From contig CAZQJC010000347.1 of assembly GCA_964593795.1 (NCBI GenBank), positions 9,211 to 73,210 on the forward strand: DNA of 64,000 nt, written 5' to 3'. Shown piece after piece: positions 1-7,145 of this stretch (its first letter is position 1; each line of letters opens with the position of its first letter). Source of the stretch: JAHFDS01 sp964593795 (GTDB lineage: Bacteria; Myxococcota_A; Polyangia; JAHFDS01). The notes beneath the pieces were generated by a model. The model worked only from the letters and a program-made list of their open reading frames with translations. It had not been told where the DNA came from and made no database searches. Both the position numbers and the translations under genes were made by a program.

Positions 1-229
1 CGTGCGGCTGTCGCGGCCCGTCGCGCGCGAGGACGCGGCGCGCTTCGGCACGGTGGTGGCGCTCGCGGACGGCGAGGTGACGCTCGACGTGGACAAGGCC
101 GACGTCGCCGCGTGCCTGAGCGCGATGCTCGGCGCGCTGCCGTGCATGGACCTCACGGTCGAGGACCCGCCGCTCGAGGAGGTGGTGCAGGACCTGTTCG
201 AGCGCACCCGCGCCGCGAAGGCAACGTGA
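1..229 (+). CDS. ABC-2 type exporter ATP-binding protein, C-terminal fragment
   Basis: Only the last ~75 residues are inside the window; the gene begins upstream. The tail has the accessory C-terminal region found after the nucleotide-binding domain in ABC-2 (DrrA/CcmA-like) ATPases, ending in the characteristic 'VEDPPLEEVVQDLF' segment. No Walker motifs are visible because they lie outside the window. Its TGA stop overlaps the GTG start of the next gene, so it is translationally coupled to two membrane permeases. Together the three would make an ATP-driven exporter in the cytoplasmic membrane; the substrate is unknown. Confidence 0.75.
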   Translation, partial: VRLSRPVAREDAARFGTVVALADGEVTLDVDKADVAACLSAMLGALPCMDLTVEDPPLEEVVQDLFERTRAAKAT

Positions 230-1020
230 GGGCGCTGCGCGCGCTGCCGACCCTCCTGCGCATCGGCGTCGCCGAGACGGTCGCGTACCGCGGCGAGTTC
301 ATCGTCTGGATGCTGACGACGACGATGCCGCTCGTGATGCTCGCGCTCTGGACGGCCGTCGCGCGCGAGACGCCGATCCCCGGCTTCGGCGCCGGCCAGC
401 TCACGAGCTACTACCTCGCGACGCTCGTCGTCCGGCAGCTCACGGGCAACTGGATCGTTTGGGAGCTCAACTACGAGATCCGCCTCGGCACGCTGTCGAT
501 GCGCCTCTTGCGGCCCTTGCACCCGCTGTGGCAGTACGCGGGGCAGCACATGTCGGCCGTGCCCATGCGCGCGCTGGTGTCGGCGCCGATCGTGGCGCTG
601 ACGATGGCGATCGTGGGTACGGGGGCGTTCACGCACGACGCGGTGCTGCTCGGGTCCTTCGCGCTGTCGGTCGCGCTCGCGTGGGCGCTGAACTTCCTGG
701 CGATGTCGCTGCTCGGCCTGCTTGCTTTGTATACGGAGCAATCGCTCTCGGCCTTCGACGTGTTCTTCGGCATCTTCGGCGTGCTGTCCGGCTACCTCAT
801 CCCGCTCGAGCTCCTGCCCGGCTGGGTGCGCGCGGTCGCGTCGTGGCTGCCGTTCCGCGGGATGCTGGGGCTGCCGGTGGAGCTCGCGTGCGGGCGGCTC
901 GGCCACGCGGAGGCGGCCTCGGCGATCGCGCTGCAGGCGGGCTGGGTGGCGATCCTGCTCGTCGCGACGCTCGGCACGTGGCGGCGCGCGCTGCGGCGCT
1001 TCGAGGCGCTGGGAGGATAG
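226..1020 (+). CDS. ABC-2 family permease (DUF990-like), first subunit
   Basis: A 264-residue hydrophobic protein starting at the GTG that overlaps the stop of the ATPase gene. It has about six membrane segments, the first near residues 20-45 (beginning around 'FIVWMLTTTMPLVML'). The N-terminal pattern of a short basic stretch followed by 'YRGEF' and then a membrane helix is typical of the DUF990 branch of ABC-2 permeases, which usually occur as two unlike permeases plus one ATPase. The next gene is the second permease, five bases downstream. The upstream in-frame extension to 112 is inside the ATPase gene and is rejected. Confidence 0.8.
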   Translation: MRALRALPTLLRIGVAETVAYRGEFIVWMLTTTMPLVMLALWTAVARETPIPGFGAGQLTSYYLATLVVRQLTGNWIVWELNYEIRLGTLSMRLLRPLHPLWQYAGQHMSAVPMRALVSAPIVALTMAIVGTGAFTHDAVLLGSFALSVALAWALNFLAMSLLGLLALYTEQSLSAFDVFFGIFGVLSGYLIPLELLPGWVRAVASWLPFRGMLGLPVELACGRLGHAEAASAIALQAGWVAILLVATLGTWRRALRRFEALGG

Positions 1021-1024
1021 GGCG

Positions 1025-1810
1025 ATGGCCGCCACGCGCGTCGCCACCGCCCAGCTCCGCGTCGCGCTCGCGCGCGCGCTGCAGTACCGCGTGGACTTCA
1101 TCGTGCGCGGGATGGTGGCGACGTTCTGGGTGTTCTGGAACGTCGTGCCGCTCATGGTCGTGTTCCACGGCCGGCAGAGCGTGGCCGGCTGGACGTTCGA
1201 CGAGGCGCTCGTGGTCATGGCGTGGTTCCAGCTCTGCAAGGCGGTGCTCGAGGGTGTCGTCAACCCGGGCCTGGTCGCCGCGGTCGAGCACATCCGCCTC
1301 GGCACCCTCGACTTCGTCCTGCTCAAGCCCGCGGACGCGCAGCTCCTCCTGTCGACGGCGCAGATCGAGCCGTGGCGCGCGATGGACGTCCTCGGCGCGA
1401 TGGTGCTCCTCGTGCGCGCGTTCTGGGGCCTCGGCCACGCGCCCGAGCCGGCGCACGTGGGGGTCGCGGTGGCGCTCCTCCTCGGCTCGGTGGCCACGCT
1501 CTACTCGATCGGGATCCTCGCGGTGTCGGTCGCGTTCTGGGTCGTGCGCATCGGGAACCTCACCTACCTCTTCAACGCGATCTTCGACGCGGGGCGCTGG
1601 CCGGTGCAGGTCTTCCGCGGCTTCTGGCGCATGTTCTTCACGTTCGTGATCCCGCTCGGCCTGATGACCACGTACCCGGCGATGGCGCTCCTCGGCAAGC
1701 TCGAGTCGCGCTCGGCCCTCGGCGCGCTCGGCGGCGCGGCGGCGTTCCTGGTCATCTCGCGCGTCGTCTTCCGGCGCGCGCTGCGGCACTACAGCTCCGC
1801 GTCGAGCTAG
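1025..1810 (+). CDS. ABC-2 family permease (DUF990-like), second subunit
   Basis: A 261-residue membrane protein that starts at an ATG four bases after the previous stop. It repeats the plan of the upstream permease: 'YRVDFIVRG' before the first membrane helix and about six hydrophobic segments in all. It is probably the heterodimer partner. The ABC operon ends here; a new promoter-like hexamer follows before the next gene. Substrate unknown. Confidence 0.8.
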   Translation: MAATRVATAQLRVALARALQYRVDFIVRGMVATFWVFWNVVPLMVVFHGRQSVAGWTFDEALVVMAWFQLCKAVLEGVVNPGLVAAVEHIRLGTLDFVLLKPADAQLLLSTAQIEPWRAMDVLGAMVLLVRAFWGLGHAPEPAHVGVAVALLLGSVATLYSIGILAVSVAFWVVRIGNLTYLFNAIFDAGRWPVQVFRGFWRMFFTFVIPLGLMTTYPAMALLGKLESRSALGALGGAAAFLVISRVVFRRALRHYSSASS

Positions 1811-1825
1811 CGAGATCAAAGCATG

Positions 1826-1831
1826 TAAGAT
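1826..1831 (+). promoter_or_regulatory. -10 element of a probable leaderless promoter
   Basis: TAAGAT, then six bases, then the GTG start at 1838. No Shine-Dalgarno is present. It matches the TAnnnT-N6-start pattern seen at many genes of this window. Confidence 0.45.
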
Positions 1832-1837
1832 GCGCGC

Positions 1838-2389
1838 GTGGAGGGGCTCGCGCAGATCCGCGGGACGGCGCTCATGTCGCTGCGCGCGTACGTCGAGACC
1901 ACATACGGCGCGGAGGGCTTCGCGCGCGTCCTCGCGGTGCTGTCGGCCGAGGACCGCGACCCTTTCGAGCACATCGTGCTTCCGACCGAGTGGTACCCGG
2001 TGCAGACCTTCATCCGCGCCGTCGACGTGGCCACCGAGCGCTTCGGGCCGGACTTCCCCGAGCGCTACGGCGAGTTCGGCGCGGAGTACGAGATCGGCAG
2101 CTTCTTCCGCTTCATCCTGCGCTTCTCGAACCCGGGCTGGCTGTTCGACCGCGGCATCAAGGTCTGGCGCGGAACGCACAGCTCGGGCACCTGGGAGCTC
2201 GAGCGCGGCGAGCGCTACGTGCGCGGGGCCCTCTCGAACTTCGCGATCCTGAACCCGCGCTACTGCAAGGTGCTCGCGGGCTGGTTCCGGCGCGCGGCGC
2301 TGATGACGGGCGCGAAATCGGTCAAGATCGAGCACCCGCAGTGCCGCTGCAAGGGCGCGCCGGCCTGCTCCTTCGAGCTCTCCTGGTAG
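1838..2389 (+). CDS. DUF2378/V4R-like small sensory protein
   Basis: A 183-residue soluble protein. The beginning ('IRGTALMSL', then an 'EDRDPF' and 'WYP' pattern) resembles the TIGR02265/DUF2378 family, which is expanded in myxobacteria. The end has a 'CRCKGAPACSFEL' segment with three closely spaced cysteines, like the cysteine cluster that closes 4-vinyl-reductase (V4R) ligand-binding domains. The fold is probably related to V4R/heme-NO-binding sensors, but the ligand is unknown. The GTG start is supported by the hexamer TAAGAT six bases upstream and the absence of any Shine-Dalgarno. It is a single-gene unit between the ABC operon and a repeat region. Confidence 0.6.
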   Translation: MEGLAQIRGTALMSLRAYVETTYGAEGFARVLAVLSAEDRDPFEHIVLPTEWYPVQTFIRAVDVATERFGPDFPERYGEFGAEYEIGSFFRFILRFSNPGWLFDRGIKVWRGTHSSGTWELERGERYVRGALSNFAILNPRYCKVLAGWFRRAALMTGAKSVKIEHPQCRCKGAPACSFELSW

Positions 2390-2649
2390 AGCGATTCGTC
2401 ACCTCTCGGAGAAGAGAACGCCAGGGCCGCCAGGCACGCCAGTCGGACATCGCCTGGCTGTCGCGGCGAGTAGCCGGCGGTCGTGCAGGGAACGACGCTG
2501 GCCGGGCGCAGCGGCAGCCACAAGCCGGGCTGGCGGCCCTTGCGGCCCTGGCGTTCTCCTTTCCGTGGCCCGGCGGAGATATATCCGCTCAGGCGGATGT
2601 GTAGAATCATGAGGGCGGCCCTTGCGGCCCTGGCGTTCTCTCGATCCCG
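2390..2649. repeat. Intergenic region with a GC-rich repeat in direct and inverted copies
   Basis: A 27-base sequence beginning ggcggcccttgcgg and ending ctggcgttctc occurs identically at 2532-2558 and 2614-2640. A 17-base part of it occurs in inverted orientation at 2414-2430. The inverted copies could fold into a long hairpin between the convergent genes at 1838 and 2650, so the block may act as a two-way terminator. It has no coding sense in any frame that I can support. Confidence 0.6.
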
Positions 2650-4035
2650 CTACTCGTCGTCGTCAGCGCCCTGGCCGCGCTCGCGGTTGGCCATGCGCGA
2701 GAGGGTGCGGCGGTCGACGCCGAGGATCTCGGCGGCGCGCGTGCGGTTGCCGCCGGTGCGCTCGAGGACGCGGCTGACGTAGCGGCGCGTGAGCTCGTCG
2801 AGCGTCGGCCAGTCGTCGGCGGGGGCGGCCTGCGGCAGGGGCTGCGGCGAGGTCCCGGCGCGTACGTCCTCGGGCAGGTCGTCCTTGACGATGCCCCCCG
2901 GGCGGGCGACGGCGAGCGCGCGCTGCACCACGTTCTCGAGCTCGCGCACGTTGCCGGGCCAGGCGTACGCGCAGAGCGCCGCGAGGGCGTCAGGCGCCAC
3001 GGGCGGCACGGCCACGCCGGCCTTCTCGGCGGCGATCGCGAGGAAGTGCGCCACGAGCGGCGGGATGTCCTCGCGGCGATCGCGCAGCGGGGGCACGCGC
3101 AGGGTGACGACGTTGAGGCGGTAGTAGAGGTCGCTGCGGAACTGGCCCGTGGCGACGAGGGGCTCGAGATCGCGGTTGGTGGCGCCGATGACGCGCACGT
3201 CGACCTTGACCGGGCCGCCGCCGACGCGGCGGATCTCGCCCTCCTGCAGGACGCGCAGGAGCTCGCCCTGCATCTTCGGCGAGACGTGGCCGATCTCGTC
3301 GAGGAACAGCGTGCCGTTCGTGGCCTCCTCGAACAGGCCCCGCCGGTCGGCCACCGCGCCGGTGAAGGCGCCGCGCACGTGGCCGAAGAGCTCGCTCTCG
3401 AGGAGCGTCTCGGGGAGCGCCGCGCAGTTGACGGCCACGAAGGGACCCGCCGCGCGCGTGCTGCGCGCGTGGACCGTGCGCGCGACCAGCTCCTTGCCGC
3501 TGCCGCTCTCGCCGATGACGAGCACCGTGATGCTCGAGGCCGCGATCTGCGCGATCGTCTTGTAGAGCTCGATCATCGGCGCGGCGTGCGCGACCACGGC
3601 GCCGGCGCGGTGCGGGCGGCCGTCGGGGCGCGCGCGGGTCTCCCCGAGGCGGGCGCGCTCGATGGCGTGCTCGAGCGTCGCGCGCAGCTTGCGCACGTCG
3701 AGGGGCTTGGTGACGTAGTCGTACGCCCCCTTGTCGACCGCGCGCATGGCGGCGTCGACGTCGCCGAAGGCCGTCATGAGCACGATGGGCACCGCGTCGC
3801 CCGCGCGGCGGAAGGCCTCGAGCACGTCGAAGCCGCCGGCCTGCGGCATCTGCACGTCCGACACGACGGCGTCGAGGCCGTGGCGCGTGCCCGCGAGCGC
3901 GATGGCGTGGCTGCCATCGTCGACCTCCCGCACGTCGTAGCCGGACTGCGCCAGCACCTGCGCCAGCAGCCCGCGCGCCTCGTCGTCGTCGTCGACGAGC
4001 AAGACGACGGGCCTTCTCGCGGCGCGCTCGGTCAC
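2650..4035 (-). CDS. Sigma-54-dependent response regulator, NtrC family
   Basis: A 461-residue three-domain regulator. Residues 1-125 are a receiver with the acidic cluster at 15-18, phospho-acceptor Asp60 and Lys110. Residues ~145-385 are an AAA+ sigma-54 activation domain with Walker A 'GESGSGKE' (175-182), the sigma-54 contact loop 'GAFTGA' (222-227) and Walker B 'LFLDEI'. The C-terminus is a Fis-type helix-turn-helix ('NRTRAAEILGVDRRTLSR'). When phosphorylated it should drive sigma-54 promoters. No partner kinase is adjacent. The GTG start lies one base after the stop of the gene at 4037-4642, so it is the last gene of a minus-strand operon. Confidence 0.9.
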   Translation of the reverse strand: MTERAARRPVVLLVDDDDEARGLLAQVLAQSGYDVREVDDGSHAIALAGTRHGLDAVVSDVQMPQAGGFDVLEAFRRAGDAVPIVLMTAFGDVDAAMRAVDKGAYDYVTKPLDVRKLRATLEHAIERARLGETRARPDGRPHRAGAVVAHAAPMIELYKTIAQIAASSITVLVIGESGSGKELVARTVHARSTRAAGPFVAVNCAALPETLLESELFGHVRGAFTGAVADRRGLFEEATNGTLFLDEIGHVSPKMQGELLRVLQEGEIRRVGGGPVKVDVRVIGATNRDLEPLVATGQFRSDLYYRLNVVTLRVPPLRDRREDIPPLVAHFLAIAAEKAGVAVPPVAPDALAALCAYAWPGNVRELENVVQRALAVARPGGIVKDDLPEDVRAGTSPQPLPQAAPADDWPTLDELTRRYVSRVLERTGGNRTRAAEILGVDRRTLSRMANRERGQGADDDE

Positions 4036-4036
4036 G

Positions 4037-4642
4037 TCACTTGCTCGGCGGCACGAAGATCGTGGTCAGGAGGAAGTCGTGCGAGCCCTCGACGTCCTGG
4101 GGACCCATCGGGATCTCGAAGCCGTTGACCTTCTCGCGCGCGCAGCGGATGGAGTTCGGGTGCGCGAGCAGCGTCCCGAACATCTCGGGCGGCGACGACA
4201 TCCTGACCTTGCCGCCGCGCGCCTCCACGTGCAGGCGGATCATCGCGCTGTCCATCGCCTGCGGGGGCACGCCGCGGAAGCACTCGCCGACGAGGTGGTA
4301 GAAGCGCGCCTCGACGGCGTTCTTCGTGAACGGCTTGATCGGCGGCGGCGCGCGCTCGGGGATGCGGTTCGTGATGCCGACGGCGCGCTCCTCGGGCGTG
4401 GGATCGCGGTACTTCACGGCGCCCGTGAACATCGGCCTGACCTCGGGGGCCCCACCGGCGCCCGCGTCGGGCAGCACGGCGCGCGGGCGGAGCTGGAACT
4501 TCGGCTTGCCGGCGGCCGCCACCGGCGCGTCCGGGCTCTCGGCGGGCTTCTTGAGCTGCCAGATGAGGAGCGCGGCGAGGCCGGCGAGCGTGATGCCCCC
4601 GAGCGCGAGTGCGATCTTGCTGCTCTTTCCGGCCGAAGGCAT
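4037..4642 (-). CDS. Anchored periplasmic protein of unknown function
   Basis: A 201-residue protein with one N-terminal membrane helix (about residues 10-30), a Pro/Ala-rich linker and a C-terminal globular part of ~100 residues carrying two cysteines (in 'GECFRG' and 'IRCAREK'). Proteins of this shape, resembling a TonB/AgmX-type C-terminal domain, are common in delta-proteobacteria and myxobacteria, but I do not recognise a named family. The Shine-Dalgarno AAGGAG overlaps the birA stop codon, so its translation follows birA. It could be a signal input for the NtrC regulator downstream; that is only inferred from linkage. Confidence 0.55.
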   Translation of the reverse strand: MPSAGKSSKIALALGGITLAGLAALLIWQLKKPAESPDAPVAAAGKPKFQLRPRAVLPDAGAGGAPEVRPMFTGAVKYRDPTPEERAVGITNRIPERAPPPIKPFTKNAVEARFYHLVGECFRGVPPQAMDSAMIRLHVEARGGKVRMSSPPEMFGTLLAHPNSIRCAREKVNGFEIPMGPQDVEGSHDFLLTTIFVPPSK

Positions 4643-4651
4643 TCCCTCTCC

Positions 4652-5551
4652 TTACACCAGGATGACCTCGCCGGCCACCACGCGACGGAGACCGTCGGCG
4701 GTCTCGAGCCGGAGCGCCCCGTCGTCGTCCAACCCGGCGATGCGCCCGTGCATTCCCTCGGCGGTGCGGATCTCCCGACCGAGGCCCACGAGCCGCGGCG
4801 TCACCGCGGCCACGACGGGGGTGGGGCCGTCGGCGAGGAAGCGGTCGATCCAGACCTCGAGCCGGCCGAGCACGCTCGCGAGCGCGTCGGTGCGGTCGTG
4901 CTCGTGGCCCGTCTCGAGCAGGAGCGAGGTCGCGATGGCCGCGATCTCCGGCGGCAGCTCGCGCTGGTTCACGTTCAGGCCCACGCCGACGATGGCGAAC
5001 GAGAGGCCCGCGCTCGAGGTCGCGCTCTCGACGAGGATGCCCGAGAGCTTGCGTGGGGCGTGGACGGGCCCGGCCGCGCTACCCGAGGCGAGGACGTCGT
5101 TCGGCCACTTGACCCCCGCGCGCACCCCGGCGGCCTCGGCGGCCTCGGCGACGGCGAGCCCGCAGGCGAGCGCGATCGGCGGGAGCGCCGCGGGCGTGAG
5201 CTGCGGGCGCAGCAGGATGGAGAAGTAGAGGTTCGCGCCGGCCGGTGACTGCCACACGCGGCCCTGCCGGCCGCGCCCGGCCGTCTGCCGGTCGGCCACG
5301 AGGACGAAGCCGTGCGGCGCGCCGCTCCGCGCGAGCCTGCCGATCTCGTCGCTGGTGGAGGTCGTCTCGCCGAGCGCGGCGAAGCCGGCCTTGCCGAGCC
5401 AGCGGGTCTCGAGGCGGAGCGGGGTCTCGAGGAGGTCGGCCGGTGCGATGGCTACTTCTCTGGGGCGAGCTCGAGCTCGAGCGAGAGGTCCACGGCGCGC
5501 GCGGAGTGCGTGAGCGCGCCCGACGAGATGAGGTCCACGCCGAGCGCGCAC
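4652..5551 (-). CDS. birA: Biotin-[acetyl-CoA carboxylase] ligase
   Basis: Joins biotin to the carboxyl-carrier protein using ATP. The biotin loop 'GRGRQGRVW', the 'KWPNDVL' motif and the C-terminal SH3-like cap are all present. There is no N-terminal helix-turn-helix, so this is the monofunctional class and not a repressor. The start is uncertain: recognisable homology begins near 5445, right after the nadC stop, but no ATG, GTG or TTG exists in frame there. The only canonical start is the GTG at 5551, inside nadC, which would add an arginine-rich ~35-residue tail; an ATC start near 5446 is the alternative. It sits in the HAD-nadC-birA operon. Confidence 0.85.
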   Translation of the reverse strand: MRARRGPHLVGRAHALRARRGPLARARARPREVAIAPADLLETPLRLETRWLGKAGFAALGETTSTSDEIGRLARSGAPHGFVLVADRQTAGRGRQGRVWQSPAGANLYFSILLRPQLTPAALPPIALACGLAVAEAAEAAGVRAGVKWPNDVLASGSAAGPVHAPRKLSGILVESATSSAGLSFAIVGVGLNVNQRELPPEIAAIATSLLLETGHEHDRTDALASVLGRLEVWIDRFLADGPTPVVAAVTPRLVGLGREIRTAEGMHGRIAGLDDDGALRLETADGLRRVVAGEVILV

Positions 5552-6303
5552 AGGCGCGGGATGCGCTCGAGCGTCACGCCCCCGGAGACCTCGACGAGCG
5601 CGCGGCCGCCCACGCGGCGGACCGCCTCACCGACGTCGGCGTCGCCCATGTTGTCGAGGAGGACGATCTCGGCCTTCGCGGCGAGGGCCTCGTCGAGCTC
5701 GGCCAGCGTCTTGACCTCGACCTCGATGCGAAGGGGATGCGGCGCATGCGCACGTGCACGCGCGACGGCCGCCGCGACGCCGCCCGCCGCGACCACGTGG
5801 TTGTCCTTGATGAGGATGCCGCTCGCGAGGTCCGCGCGGTGGTTGGCGCAGCCGCCCGCGACCACGGCTGCCTTCTCGAGCGCCCGCCAGCCGGGCGTCG
5901 TCTTGCGCGTGTCGACCACGCGCGTCTTCGAGCCCTTGCACGCCTCGGCGTAGCGGCGCGCCTGAGTGGCCACGCCCGAGAGGCGCTGCAGGAAGTTGAG
6001 CGCGGTGCGCTCGGCGCCGAGGAGCGCGGCCGCGCTGCCGGTCACCTCGAAGGGGCGGTCGCCCGGCGCGAGCGCATCCCCGTCCTTGTTGCGGCGCACA
6101 AAACGGCCCCTGGCATCGACGCGCTCGAACACGCGCTCGGCCAGGTCGAGGCCGAAGAGCACGAGCGGCTCCTTGGCCAGGGCATACGCGGAGGCGGCCA
6201 GGCCCGGCGCCACGACGGCCTCGGTGGTGACGTCTCCTCGGCCGAGGTCCTCCTCGAGGGCGAGCTCGATCAGGCGTTCGACGTGCGGTGCGAGCATCGG
6301 CAT
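5452..6303 (-). CDS. nadC: Nicotinate-nucleotide pyrophosphorylase (quinolinate phosphoribosyltransferase)
   Basis: Makes nicotinate mononucleotide from quinolinate and PRPP in de novo NAD synthesis. At 283 residues it has the family's normal length, with 'EEDLGRGDVTTE' at the start, the 'TRKTTPG' signature, 'GGCANHR' and 'IKDNHV' motifs and the 'EVSGGVTLE' phosphate-binding region. The ATG at 6303 lies downstream of the HAD gene stop with a CCGGAG Shine-Dalgarno-like sequence. Pairing of nadC with birA is common in bacteria. nadA and nadB are not in the window. Confidence 0.93.
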   Translation of the reverse strand: MPMLAPHVERLIELALEEDLGRGDVTTEAVVAPGLAASAYALAKEPLVLFGLDLAERVFERVDARGRFVRRNKDGDALAPGDRPFEVTGSAAALLGAERTALNFLQRLSGVATQARRYAEACKGSKTRVVDTRKTTPGWRALEKAAVVAGGCANHRADLASGILIKDNHVVAAGGVAAAVARARAHAPHPLRIEVEVKTLAELDEALAAKAEIVLLDNMGDADVGEAVRRVGGRALVEVSGGVTLERIPRLCALGVDLISSGALTHSARAVDLSLELELAPEK

Positions 6304-6319
6304 GCGGTGGGCTCCGGGG

Positions 6320-6970
6320 TCACCAGCGCTCGATGGGCCAGCCCGTGCGGCGGGCGTGGCGCCGGAGGCGCGGATCGGGGTTGACGACCACCGGCTTGCC
6401 GGCGCGGGCCAGCATCGGCAGATCGGTGTAGCTGTCCGAGTAGAAGAAGCTCTGGCCGAGGTCGACGCCGTGCTCGAGGGCGAAGCGCTCGGCCCAGTAG
6501 ATCTTGCCGCGGCCGAAGCACACGGGGCGCTCGATGCGGCCGGTGAAGCGGCCCGCCTCGACGCCGAGGCGCGTGCAGAGCACGTGCGGGATGTCGAGGA
6601 CGCGCGCGAGCTGCTCGGTCACGTACGGCGTGGACGACGACAGGATCGCGAGCACGTGGCCCTCGGCGCGGTGGTGCTCGACCGCGGCGCGCGCGCTCGG
6701 CGTGATCGACGGCACGAGCTCCTCGAGGAACTCGGTGCACTTCTGCCACATCGCGGCCTCGTCCTCACCGTGCATGCCCGCGACCACGCGCTCGGAGATG
6801 CGGGCGTAGTCGAGCACGCCGAAGCGATACTCGAGCAGCCACCCGACGGCGCGCAGCGTGCGGTACGTCGAGATCTCCCCGCGGCGCCGCAGGAATCGTA
6901 CCCACCGCTCGCCCGAGTTGCAGGCGAGCAGCGTCCGGTCCATGTCGAAGAAAGCGGCGACGCGGCGCAC
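6320..6970 (-). CDS. HAD-superfamily IB phosphatase (SerB-like)
   Basis: A 216-residue cytosolic hydrolase. Motif I is 'FDMDRTL' near residue 8, motif II is the serine run in 'LAILSSSTPYV', and motif III is 'SDSYTDLPML'. An all-helical cap sits between motifs I and II, as in the HAD-IB branch that includes phosphoserine phosphatase and CicA-like proteins. The real substrate is unknown. The GTG start has TAGGCT six bases upstream and no Shine-Dalgarno. It is the first gene of the HAD-nadC-birA run and starts at the edge of the 7-base repeat block. Confidence 0.8.
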   Translation of the reverse strand: MRRVAAFFDMDRTLLACNSGERWVRFLRRRGEISTYRTLRAVGWLLEYRFGVLDYARISERVVAGMHGEDEAAMWQKCTEFLEELVPSITPSARAAVEHHRAEGHVLAILSSSTPYVTEQLARVLDIPHVLCTRLGVEAGRFTGRIERPVCFGRGKIYWAERFALEHGVDLGQSFFYSDSYTDLPMLARAGKPVVVNPDPRLRRHARRTGWPIERW

Positions 6971-6976
6971 CTCGGG

Positions 6977-6982
6977 AGCCTA
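6977..6982 (-). promoter_or_regulatory. -10 element of a probable leaderless promoter
   Basis: On the minus strand TAGGCT precedes the GTG start of the HAD phosphatase gene (6970) by six bases. The hexamer directly abuts the heptamer repeat array, so the repeat occupies the whole upstream promoter area. Confidence 0.45.
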
Positions 6983-6983
6983 T

Positions 6984-7112
6984 CAGGCTTCAGGCTTCAG
7001 GCTTCAGGCTTCAGGCTTCAGGCTTCAGGCTTCAGGCTTCAGGCTTCAGGCTTCAGGCTTCAGGCTCGGAGCTCGTGATCGGATCCGTTCCGGCCGAAGC
7101 CCGAAGCCCGTA
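6984..7112. repeat. Heptamer tandem array with a facing inverted arm
   Basis: The unit CAGGCTT is repeated about 11.9 times without error from 6984 to 7066. After a spacer containing the palindrome CGGATCCG (7080-7087), the inverse-type units GAAGCCC follow twice (about 7095-7110). The two arms are imperfectly complementary, so the block can fold into a long hairpin. It separates the divergent HAD phosphatase and kinase genes. A second member of the same family closes the window at 63924-64000. Confidence 0.8.
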
Positions 7113-7145
7113 GCCCTCTGATTGTGGTCCGCCGTCCGCTGGACC

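Noticed and set aside
6984..7066. Possible CRISPR array
   Set aside because: The 7-base units are directly adjacent without spacers, and no cas genes are nearby.
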